A stretch of 9,305 nucleotides of DNA from an uncultured Bacillota bacterium (GTDB taxonomy: Bacteria > Bacillota > Clostridia > Christensenellales > UBA1242). A model generated the notes under the pieces. That model made no database searches. It saw nothing but the letters and a program-made list of their open reading frames with translations, and was not told the DNA's origin. Shown here in pieces: positions 1-6,811 of this stretch. The position numbers and the translations under genes were made by a program. Position 1 is the stretch's first letter. Each line of letters opens with the position of its first letter. Location of the stretch: positions 1 to 9,305 of the forward strand of contig URAC01000036.1 of assembly GCA_900545735.1 (NCBI GenBank), written 5' to 3'.

Positions 1-49
1 ATCTACACGAGCCTTATCGTCGGCAGCGTCAGATGTGTATAAGAGACAG
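1..49 (+). other. Illumina Nextera i5 adapter (sequencing artefact)
   Basis: These bases are library adapter, not genome. Positions 1-8 are the end of the P5 flow-cell sequence (ATCTACAC). Positions 9-16 are an 8-base i5 index, GAGCCTTA, which I recall as Nextera XT index S521. Positions 17-30 are the Nextera read-1 linker TCGTCGGCAGCGTC, and 31-49 are the 19-base Tn5 mosaic end AGATGTGTATAAGAGACAG. Genomic sequence can only begin at base 50. The left edge is therefore a contig end that escaped adapter trimming, and the gene running into it is artificially truncated. The mosaic end must not be read as a natural transposon end. Confidence 0.98.
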
Positions 50-55
50 GGTTGA

Positions 56-844
56 TTTTGTGCATTAATTAAAAAATTATTTTTAAATAAATTAAAAAAT
101 AATGAAATAAATATTGAAAATTTAATTAAATTAAATGAAATAATTAAAATTGCTAATAAAAATTATTATGAAATTGAAATTAATTGTGAATTATTTAATA
201 ATTTTATTAATTTAGATAAAAGCATTCAAGAGCTATCTCAAGAGTTAATCAAAAATGTTGATGATATAAAAAGTTTTTGCATCGGAGCTTTTTTAGGCTG
301 TGCAACTTCAAGCATTAAGATTTCTGAAAATCCACAAGATGTAACAACTTCAGGCTATCACTTGGAGTTTGATTCTAAAAACCACGATTTCCTTCTTTTG
401 CTTTCAGAGTACTTAGCTCAGTTTGACATCAATGCAAAAATTTTAAAAAGAAGAAACAATTTTGTTTTATATGTAAAAGATGCTGAACAAGTTAGCGATG
501 TATTAGCTCTTGTTGGTGCCAATAATAGCGTGCTTGAATTGCAAAACGAAATTGTCAAAAGGGAATTTAGAAATAAAATCAACAGGCAAACAAATTGCGA
601 GAGCGGAAATATAACTAAGATGGTCAATGCTAGTATGAAACAATTAGATGCAATAGAAAAGATTGAATCAACTATTGGCCTTTCATCTCTCGCTCCCGAC
701 CTAGAAGAAGTGGCAATATTAAGGCTTGCTAATCCAGAAGAATCATTGAACGATTTGCTTAAACTGAGCACTTTAAATTTAACAAAAAGCGGGCTCAATC
801 ATAGACTTAGAAAATTAATTTCAATAGCCGATAATTTAACTTGA
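56..844 (+). CDS. whiA: DNA-binding protein WhiA, 5'-truncated at contig end
   Basis: WhiA is a DNA-binding, nucleoid-associated protein of Gram-positive bacteria: a sporulation regulator in Streptomyces and a modulator of cell division and chromosome segregation in Bacillus. The frame is open from 56 to the TGA at 842-844 (262 codons). Family landmarks appear in order: a helix ending in ELIKN before a GAFLG motif (about 284-298), a YHLEF motif (about 356-370), the RNKINRQTNCESGN segment (about 570-610), and a C-terminal helix-turn-helix with LRLANPEESL and SGLNHRLRKL (about 720-815). Against Bacillus WhiA (about 316 aa), some 50 N-terminal residues are missing, cut by the adapter. A TTG at 362 is only an internal Leu codon of the conserved YHLEF segment, not the start. 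The first 55 or so codons are extremely AT-rich. An in-frame TGA at 53-55 sits right at the adapter junction and may be an end-of-contig error. dnaE follows 31 bases downstream, as whiA-dnaE does in many Clostridia. Confidence 0.9.
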   Translation, partial: FCALIKKLFLNKLKNNEINIENLIKLNEIIKIANKNYYEIEINCELFNNFINLDKSIQELSQELIKNVDDIKSFCIGAFLGCATSSIKISENPQDVTTSGYHLEFDSKNHDFLLLLSEYLAQFDINAKILKRRNNFVLYVKDAEQVSDVLALVGANNSVLELQNEIVKREFRNKINRQTNCESGNITKMVNASMKQLDAIEKIESTIGLSSLAPDLEEVAILRLANPEESLNDLLKLSTLNLTKSGLNHRLRKLISIADNLT

Positions 845-869
845 TTTTAAATTAAAAGCGTAGTAAAAT
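841..869 (+). promoter_or_regulatory. Candidate dnaE promoter, possibly leaderless
   Basis: A TTGATT box (841-846) overlapping the whiA stop is followed after exactly 17 bases by TAAAAT (864-869, 5 of 6 to the sigma-A -10 consensus). Transcription would be expected to start about seven bases later, at or next to the A of the dnaE ATG (876). No Shine-Dalgarno sequence lies between 845 and 875, which fits a leaderless message. In such AT-rich DNA a match of this quality can arise by chance, and read-through from whiA is equally possible. Confidence 0.4.
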
Positions 870-875
870 TTACTT

Positions 876-3800
876 ATGGAAAAATTCATTCACTTACATA
901 ATCACACTGAATATAGTTTGCTTGACGGCTGTGCAAGAATTAAAAAACTTGTAGAAGTTACTGCGGAACGCGGCTGGCCAGCAGTTGCAATCACCGACCA
1001 CGGAAATATGTATGGTGCATTGCAATTTTATTCTGCTTGCTTAGCAAAAGGTATCAAGCCTATTATTGGCACTGAATTTTATGTTAGTGAAAATTTATAT
1101 GATAAATCTGGCAAACAAAATTTTTATCATCAAATTTTGCTTGCAAAAAATAACGTTGGCTACAAAAATCTTTTGAAATTAAACTCCATCGCTTTCAAAG
1201 ATGGATACTATTACAAGCCAAGGGTTGATTTTAAAACAATAGAACAATATCACGAAGGTTTGATTTGTTTGAGTGCCTGTTTGGCAGGCAAATTGCCTCA
1301 ACTTATTTTAAGTAGGCAATTTGATGAAGCGGAAAAACTTACATTATGGTATAAATCTGTTTTTGGCGATGATTTTTATTTGGAAATTCAAAATCACGGT
1401 CTTCCAGAGCAACAAGAAGTTAACAGATATTTAAAAACTTTGTCTGAAAGGCACGGAATTAAACTTGTTGCAACAAACGACTGCCATTACATTAACAGAG
1501 ACGATGCTGAGATGCAAGACATCTTGATGTGCGTTCAAATGGGTAAGCGCGTTGACGACCCTGACAGGTTAAAATTTTCAACTGACCAATTTTATTATAA
1601 AACCTATGAAGAAATGGCGGAAGCAATGAAAGGATATGAAAAAGCACTTGCAACACCTTTTGAAATTGCTGACAAAGTTGATGTTGTAATTAGGTCAAAA
1701 GCCCACGGAGATATTATTGGATTAGACAGCAAATATGTTATGCCTGCAAACGAAAACTACATCCCTAAATATGTGCCTGAAAACGGAATGACGCCTTATG
1801 AATTTTTGCGTGATTTAACAATGAAAGGCTTGAAGGAAAGATATAAGGAAGTAACGCCTGAAATTATGCAAAGGGCGGAATCCGAACTTGAAATTATCAA
1901 TTCTCAAGGCTTTGTTGAATACTTTTTAATCGTATGGGATTATATCAATTATGCTAGGCAAAATGGGATTCCAGTTGGCCCTGGCCGTGGTTCTGGTGCG
2001 GGAAGTATTGTTGCTTATGCGAGCGGAATCACTCGTGTTGACCCTTTAAAATATGACTTAATCTTTGAAAGATTTATTCATAAAGAGCGTGTTTCAATGC
2101 CTGATTTTGACGTTGATTTCGATTATGATAGGCGTAGTGAAGTTATTGAATATGTTAAAAGAAAATATGGCGATGACCACGTCGCTTTGATTGCAACCTT
2201 TGGAACAATGGCGGCTAAAAACGCTATAAGAGATGTTGCAAGAACTTTAAATATGCCATATTCTGAAGCGGATAAAATAGCAAAGTTAATTCCAAATAAA
2301 TTGCCTGCGGGCATCAAAAAACCTCCTGTTTTAAAATATTATTTTGGTGTAACTGGCGATGAAAAAAATGATAAGTATATCATTCCAGAATTAAGGCAAC
2401 TTTATGATGATGACCCATTTGTCAAGAAAGTTTGCGATTTGGCAATCAAACTTGAAGGAACGCCAAGAAATGTTTCAACTCACGCTTGTGGAACTTTAAT
2501 TGCTCCAGAAGCGGTTGATAATTTTGTTCCACTTTCTAGAAGTGGCGATGATATTTCAACTCAATACAATATGATTGAATTGGAACAACTTGGGCTTTTG
2601 AAAATGGACTTTTTGGGGCTTAGAACTTTGACTGATATTAACAAAGCCCTTATGTATATTAAAGAAGACAAGGACATTGATATCGATTTCTATGATATGG
2701 AATACGATGATAAAAATGTTTATGATTTGATATCTTCTGGAAACACTGAAGCGATATTCCAACTTGAAAGTGAAGGAATGAAAAAGTTTATGAAAGACTT
2801 AAAGCCAGACTGTTTGGAAGATATTATCGCTGGCGTGTCGCTCTATCGCCCTGGTCCAATGGATTCTATTCCAAGATATATTAAAAACAAACAAAACCCA
2901 GACAAAATTGTCTATGCCCACCCTTGCCTTGAAAAGATTCTTGATGTTACTTATGGCTGCATTGTTTATCAAGAGCAAGTTATGAAAATTTTCCAAGTTA
3001 TGGGCGGTTATAATATGGGCCAAGCGGACAATGTTCGCCGCATTATGGGCAAGAAAAAAGTTGAAAAAATGCCTGCCGAAAAAAAGAAATTTATTGAAGG
3101 TTGGGAAGACCCAAGAGGCATAAGTCCAATTCCGGGAGCACTTAAACTCGGAATCCCAAGAGAAGTTGCCGAACAAGTTTTTCACGAAATGGAATCCTTT
3201 GCGCAATACGCCTTTAACAAATCGCACGCCGCAGCTTACGCGTTTTTAACTTATCAAACGGCATATTTAAAATGTTATTATGAAATTTATTTCCTTTGCT
3301 CTGTATTGAACAACAGAATTACAAATGCAGACGAAATTAAAAAATATGTAACATATATCAAATCGGAAGGATATGAAGTTTTACCACCTGATATAAACAA
3401 AAGTAAAACTTATTTCTCTGTTGAAAATGGAAACTTAAGATTTGGGCTTGCAGCAATTAAAAATGTTGGCGTTGCATTGATAGAGAATATTATTGCTGAA
3501 AGGGAAGCAAACGGCGAATTTAAAGACTTTTTGGACTTCATTAAGCGTGTAGATAGTGCTGCACACAATAAAAGATGTTTGGAAAGTTTAATTTTGGCTG
3601 GAGCGTTTGACTGTTTTGGCGTTTATCGTTCTCAACTTATGAGTATATATGATATTGCAGTCAGCAGGGAGGCGTTGGAAAGGAAGAAAAAAGCAAGCGG
3701 ACAATTTTCTTTGTTTGATACTTTTGAAGATGAAAAGCCAGTTTTAGAAGATAAAATTGACTACCCTGATATAAAAGAATTTAATAAAGATGCAAAATTA

Positions 3801-4478
3801 AAGTTTGAAAAAGAAGTTGTTGGAATTTATATTTCTGGAAACCCACTTGACGAGCATTTAGACAAATTTAAAGATTTCAATTTGAAATCAAGTATGTTAC
3901 AACCTGTTGAAGATGAGTTTGAAGAAGATGAAGACGATTCATCACCTAAATATTCAACAGATATTCAAAACGATATGAAAGTTACTTGTGGTGGAATTTT
4001 GTCTGATTGCAGAAAAACTGTAACAAAAAACGGCAATAGAGAAATGGGATTTGCGCAAGTTGAAGACCCTTATGGAACGATAGATTTGATGTTCTTCCCA
4101 GATAATTACAGAAGATTAAAATCGCTCATTGTTGATGACAATTTAGTTACAGTTAAAGGTCATTTGAGCATAAGAGATGGCGAAAAACCAACTGTCATAG
4201 TTGAAGATTTAATTCCTTGGAAAAAGGTCGAGAATCAAGAAAAAGAAGAAAACAATCAGCCATCTAAAAAACTGTATTTGAGATTTGATACGACAGATAT
4301 AATTTTATATAATAAAATTGTTTCAGTTATTGCAACTTATCCGGGAGAAAGCGAAGTGTTTGTAAGATGTTTAAAAACAGGCAATGCTTTTAAAATGAAC
4401 AAAACTGTTCAAATATCAAACCACTTGGAAAATGAACTTTGCGGAATATTAGATGAAGGAAATATAATCATTCAGTAA
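876..4478 (+). CDS. dnaE: DNA polymerase III subunit alpha (DnaE)
   Basis: This is a C-family replicative DNA polymerase extending primers in the cytoplasmic replisome. The PHP domain (about 1-270) keeps the full set of likely metal ligands: H8, H10, D17, H42, E67, H85, C135, D202 and H204. The polymerase core has GPGRGSGAGS (368-377) and the PDFDVDF motif with catalytic D410 and D412. The third aspartate is D578 in the KMDFLGLRTLT motif, and YRPGPMDSI begins at 657. A helix-hairpin-helix region starts near 855. QFSLF at 943-947 matches the beta-clamp-binding pentapeptide. An acidic linker near 1010-1025 precedes an OB-fold (about 1034-1115) and a small C-terminal domain. At 1200 residues the gene is complete and close to the usual clostridial length. 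The ATG at 876 begins the conserved HLHNHTEYSLLDG block within six residues, so the start is firm although no Shine-Dalgarno site precedes it. Bacillota usually also have PolC, and whether DnaE is the main replicase here cannot be told. Confidence 0.98.
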   Translation: MEKFIHLHNHTEYSLLDGCARIKKLVEVTAERGWPAVAITDHGNMYGALQFYSACLAKGIKPIIGTEFYVSENLYDKSGKQNFYHQILLAKNNVGYKNLLKLNSIAFKDGYYYKPRVDFKTIEQYHEGLICLSACLAGKLPQLILSRQFDEAEKLTLWYKSVFGDDFYLEIQNHGLPEQQEVNRYLKTLSERHGIKLVATNDCHYINRDDAEMQDILMCVQMGKRVDDPDRLKFSTDQFYYKTYEEMAEAMKGYEKALATPFEIADKVDVVIRSKAHGDIIGLDSKYVMPANENYIPKYVPENGMTPYEFLRDLTMKGLKERYKEVTPEIMQRAESELEIINSQGFVEYFLIVWDYINYARQNGIPVGPGRGSGAGSIVAYASGITRVDPLKYDLIFERFIHKERVSMPDFDVDFDYDRRSEVIEYVKRKYGDDHVALIATFGTMAAKNAIRDVARTLNMPYSEADKIAKLIPNKLPAGIKKPPVLKYYFGVTGDEKNDKYIIPELRQLYDDDPFVKKVCDLAIKLEGTPRNVSTHACGTLIAPEAVDNFVPLSRSGDDISTQYNMIELEQLGLLKMDFLGLRTLTDINKALMYIKEDKDIDIDFYDMEYDDKNVYDLISSGNTEAIFQLESEGMKKFMKDLKPDCLEDIIAGVSLYRPGPMDSIPRYIKNKQNPDKIVYAHPCLEKILDVTYGCIVYQEQVMKIFQVMGGYNMGQADNVRRIMGKKKVEKMPAEKKKFIEGWEDPRGISPIPGALKLGIPREVAEQVFHEMESFAQYAFNKSHAAAYAFLTYQTAYLKCYYEIYFLCSVLNNRITNADEIKKYVTYIKSEGYEVLPPDINKSKTYFSVENGNLRFGLAAIKNVGVALIENIIAEREANGEFKDFLDFIKRVDSAAHNKRCLESLILAGAFDCFGVYRSQLMSIYDIAVSREALERKKKASGQFSLFDTFEDEKPVLEDKIDYPDIKEFNKDAKLKFEKEVVGIYISGNPLDEHLDKFKDFNLKSSMLQPVEDEFEEDEDDSSPKYSTDIQNDMKVTCGGILSDCRKTVTKNGNREMGFAQVEDPYGTIDLMFFPDNYRRLKSLIVDDNLVTVKGHLSIRDGEKPTVIVEDLIPWKKVENQEKEENNQPSKKLYLRFDTTDIILYNKIVSVIATYPGESEVFVRCLKTGNAFKMNKTVQISNHLENELCGILDEGNIIIQ

Positions 4479-4480
4479 TT

Positions 4481-4510
4481 AAAAAATGGGCAAATAGCCC
4501 ATTTTTTTTT
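4481..4510. terminator. Bidirectional intrinsic terminator between dnaE and the DUF378 gene
   Basis: The arm AAAAAATGGGC (4481-4491) pairs perfectly with GCCCATTTTTT (4497-4507) around a 5-base loop, AAATA. A run of T follows to 4510 on the + strand. Read on the - strand, the same hairpin is flanked by A on one side and a T run on the other. One element can thus end both dnaE, whose stop is two bases before it, and the convergent gene, whose TAA overlaps the T tract at 4509-4511. Confidence 0.88.
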
Positions 4511-4841
4511 AACTCCTGTCATTGTTTACTTTTTCATAACTTTGCTCTCTGTCATACTCGCGATTATCTTCTTTACTTTCCTGCTTTTCAGGCTTGTTTT
4601 TAAACACGTGAATTCTTCCTTTCCCGCGAATAGCCATAATCACAAGCCAAAGAGCAGCAAAACCAAATATGATATAAAAGATACGACTAAACATTGATGA
4701 TTGCGTGCCAAAAAATCCTGCAATGATATCATATTGCAACATTCCTATACTTAACCAATTTACGCAACCAAATAGTGTTAATAAAAAACATATAAAAGTT
4801 ATCATATTTATATTTTTTGTTTTATTCAATTTTTTATACAT
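4509..4841 (-). CDS. DUF378 family small membrane protein
   Basis: This is a 110-residue protein of the DUF378 (YuzA-like) family, function unknown. It has two predicted membrane helices, about 13-33 and 52-71. The first contains the family signature GCVNWLSIG (family pattern G..NWG..G), and SRIFYIIFG (52-60) matches the conserved entry to the second. A hydrophilic tail of about 38 residues (73-110), rich in E, K, D, R and N, is longer than in the compact family members. It probably sits in the cytoplasmic membrane. The start is uncertain: the ATG at 4841 has no good Shine-Dalgarno site, and Met13 (4805) is an alternative just before the first helix. An AGAAAGG about 26 bases upstream is spaced for an in-frame ATG at 4862, but TGA interrupts after three codons. 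The gene is convergent with dnaE and divergent from the coiled-coil gene, so it is probably transcribed alone. Confidence 0.85.
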   Translation of the reverse strand: MYKKLNKTKNINMITFICFLLTLFGCVNWLSIGMLQYDIIAGFFGTQSSMFSRIFYIIFGFAALWLVIMAIRGKGRIHVFKNKPEKQESKEDNREYDREQSYEKVNNDRS

Positions 4842-4877
4842 TTTTGGCAGTCAAAATTCCATTTGTAATTACCTTTC

Positions 4878-4907
4878 TGTATACTCATATTGGAGGAATT
4901 TATGCAA
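4878..4907 (-). promoter_or_regulatory. Weak candidate promoter for the DUF378 gene
   Basis: On the - strand TTGCAT (4907-4902) and TATACA (4883-4878) are 18 bases apart, each 4 of 6 to consensus. The overlapping TATACT on the + strand (4880-4885) could be a -10 for the divergent coiled-coil gene, but it has no good -35 and would place the transcript start inside the Shine-Dalgarno site. The 60-base divergent gap must hold both promoters, and neither is well defined. Confidence 0.25.
4892..4896 (+). promoter_or_regulatory. Shine-Dalgarno site fixing the start of the coiled-coil gene
   Basis: GGAGG lies five bases before the ATG at 4902. It decides the start: an upstream in-frame TTG at 4890 overlaps this site itself and would encode it as Glu-Glu, so that start is unlikely. 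The strong site also shows that the organism uses ordinary Shine-Dalgarno initiation. Confidence 0.9.
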
Positions 4908-6800
4908 AACGATGAATTAAAACAAAGATTTGAAGAAATTGATAAAAGATTCGCTTTCTCTGAAAAAAAAGAATCTGTTGACCTAACAAGCGTTAATAAA
5001 AAATTAGAGGGATTACAACTTTTTAGAGAAAATATGTCCGATAGAGTGCTAGCTTTAGATGCTTCTGTTAACAACTTGTTAGAAAGCGATGTGACAAAAA
5101 ACGACCAAATAATTTCATTGCAAAATAGAGTTGACTCTCTTGAACAAAATAGTGTTTCAGATGAAAACCTTGCGCAAATTCAATCAAATACTGACAGCAT
5201 ATCAGCAATCAATAATTCAATTACAAACTTATCTGCTTCAATAGAAAGCAATACAACAAGTATAAACGATTTAATAACTAGCGATGCAGAGCAAACTGAA
5301 GATATTACCAATTTATCTTTAAACTATTCACATCTCAATAGCGATGTAGAATCAATGAGTGAAAGTGTATCAAGTTTAACAACAAAATACAATCTTCACG
5401 AAAGCAAAATACAAGTTGCTAACTCAGATATCGAAGAATTGGAAGGCCGCATAACAGCTTTAGAAAATGGTTCAGAGCAGCCTTCAAATAGCGATATTCC
5501 AGAAACTTACAACTATTTTAATAAAGCAGTTTTTAAACAAAATCAAGAAACCTACGGCTTACTAGAACATTTTTTTACTTGTTTCTTTTTAACAGACCCT
5601 ACTTCAATTTGTAAGATAAAATTTAAAGCAAACGTAACTATAATTAACGAAATTACTTACACAAAAACCTTAAATGTTGTATTAAACGATGAAATTATAT
5701 ACTCAAAGTCATACCCTAACCTAGAGACTATTGACGATACTATTGAATTTGAATATTATTTTTATCCAACTTCAAACAATAACAATATTATTTTAAAGTC
5801 AGCTGAAAAAAACAATTTAAAGAAAAAAAGCAGAGTCAAATTCAAAGATTGCCAAATTGAAATTTTCGGAAGAAATGTTACCGTTTTAAATAAAGATTTA
5901 GGCTTAATTGTATATCCTTGTAAAGACAAATATTATTTAACAAAAAATGACTATGAAAAAGGCTATGCCAAAATTATGTCAATCAACGATTCTGCTTGGG
6001 AAGACAATTTTTTTGAAATTCCAAGAATGTGTTATGCTATAGACGATGCAAATGCAACGGCTACAGATAAAGTTGTATACACAATCTTTAATCACACTTT
6101 CTTGCCAAAAGTTACTTATGATGCAGAAAATTCTAAGTATGTTGTTGACGAAACAAATTATAAAATTTGCGGAGCATTCTCTAATGTTCATTACGCTTAT
6201 ACAGCTACAAGCGATGCAATTCCTATACATACTAATGGGGCAGAAACCATTGCTTTTAATGATGTTTATGCTGTTTCAACTCCTGGAGAAGACGATACGT
6301 CAATTTGCCACGGTTGTTTTGTTAAAGTAACGCACGATTATTGTCTTTGTATGAACCATATACAGGAAGTTAATATTGCAGATATAACTGTTAATGTAAA
6401 CGGCGTTGCCGCTCCAGGCAAATGGGTTTGGGCGGCTCCTGTAATTTACAAAGATTGGGTTGATGTAACAAATCACCCATATCAATGTATTGGCCTTGAT
6501 GAGTTCGGTCATAACTATTTCTTCCCATCGCTAAACTCCACTTACTCAGTTGATTTAGGTCTTGGAGCCCAAACAACTGCTTATGGTCAACCTGATGGTT
6601 CAATTAATGTATATATGAGTTTAGCAAATAAATTATTTAAAAAAGTATTAACTTTCAACTCTACCCTTCAACAATATGAATTGACTTCTTCTACAGTTAT
6701 AGCAAATGCAAATGAATACATTGAGGGCATTTCTGATGACTACTTTATAAAAAAAGGCGAAACATGGTCTTATGTTCCGTCTTCTTCTATTACAGAATAA
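4902..6800 (+). CDS. Unrecognised coiled-coil, fibre-like protein (632 aa)
   Basis: I do not recognise this family. The 632-residue product has two parts. Residues about 3-190 form a long coiled coil with hydrophobic residues at heptad-like spacing and many Ser, Asn, Asp and Ile, in phrases such as SISAINNSITNLSASIES and IEELEGRITALEN. A short Ser/Pro/Asn linker (about 191-205) leads into a beta-rich region of about 425 residues with many aromatic, Asn and Thr residues. Cysteines cluster in CHGC (469-472) and CLCMNH (481-486), which could bind metal or form disulfides. There is no signal peptide, membrane helix, sorting motif or recognised enzyme motif. A rod with a beta-rich end resembles trimeric fibres of phage tails and adhesins, but this is inference from shape only, and no phage gene is near. 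It ends at TAA, 11 bases from the convergent ftsH stop. Codon use resembles its neighbours, so there is no clear sign of recent transfer. It is very likely a real gene, given its length and Shine-Dalgarno site. Confidence 0.85.
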   Translation: MQNDELKQRFEEIDKRFAFSEKKESVDLTSVNKKLEGLQLFRENMSDRVLALDASVNNLLESDVTKNDQIISLQNRVDSLEQNSVSDENLAQIQSNTDSISAINNSITNLSASIESNTTSINDLITSDAEQTEDITNLSLNYSHLNSDVESMSESVSSLTTKYNLHESKIQVANSDIEELEGRITALENGSEQPSNSDIPETYNYFNKAVFKQNQETYGLLEHFFTCFFLTDPTSICKIKFKANVTIINEITYTKTLNVVLNDEIIYSKSYPNLETIDDTIEFEYYFYPTSNNNNIILKSAEKNNLKKKSRVKFKDCQIEIFGRNVTVLNKDLGLIVYPCKDKYYLTKNDYEKGYAKIMSINDSAWEDNFFEIPRMCYAIDDANATATDKVVYTIFNHTFLPKVTYDAENSKYVVDETNYKICGAFSNVHYAYTATSDAIPIHTNGAETIAFNDVYAVSTPGEDDTSICHGCFVKVTHDYCLCMNHIQEVNIADITVNVNGVAAPGKWVWAAPVIYKDWVDVTNHPYQCIGLDEFGHNYFFPSLNSTYSVDLGLGAQTTAYGQPDGSINVYMSLANKLFKKVLTFNSTLQQYELTSSTVIANANEYIEGISDDYFIKKGETWSYVPSSSITE

Positions 6801-6811
6801 TTTTTAGTTTT

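Noticed and set aside
31..49. Tn5 mosaic end, which could be read as a mobile-element terminus
   Set aside because: It directly follows Nextera linker and index sequence in library order, so it comes from tagmentation, not from a transposon in the genome.
362..844. A shorter 160-residue WhiA-like gene starting at TTG 362
   Set aside because: The frame is open upstream to 56, and the upstream residues match WhiA (ELIKN, GAFLG). The TTG lies inside the conserved YHLEF segment.
2799..3227. 142-residue open frame on the - strand inside dnaE
   Set aside because: It lies opposite strongly conserved polymerase codons, has no ribosome binding site or recognisable domain, and is best explained as a shadow of dnaE codon use.
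4890..4901. TTG start four codons upstream for the coiled-coil gene
   Set aside because: The TTG overlaps GGAGG, which is the Shine-Dalgarno site for the ATG at 4902.
4902..6800. Prophage remnant explaining the fibre-like protein
   Set aside because: No capsid, tail, integrase, lysis or attachment site is present; both sides are ordinary chromosomal genes and base composition does not change.
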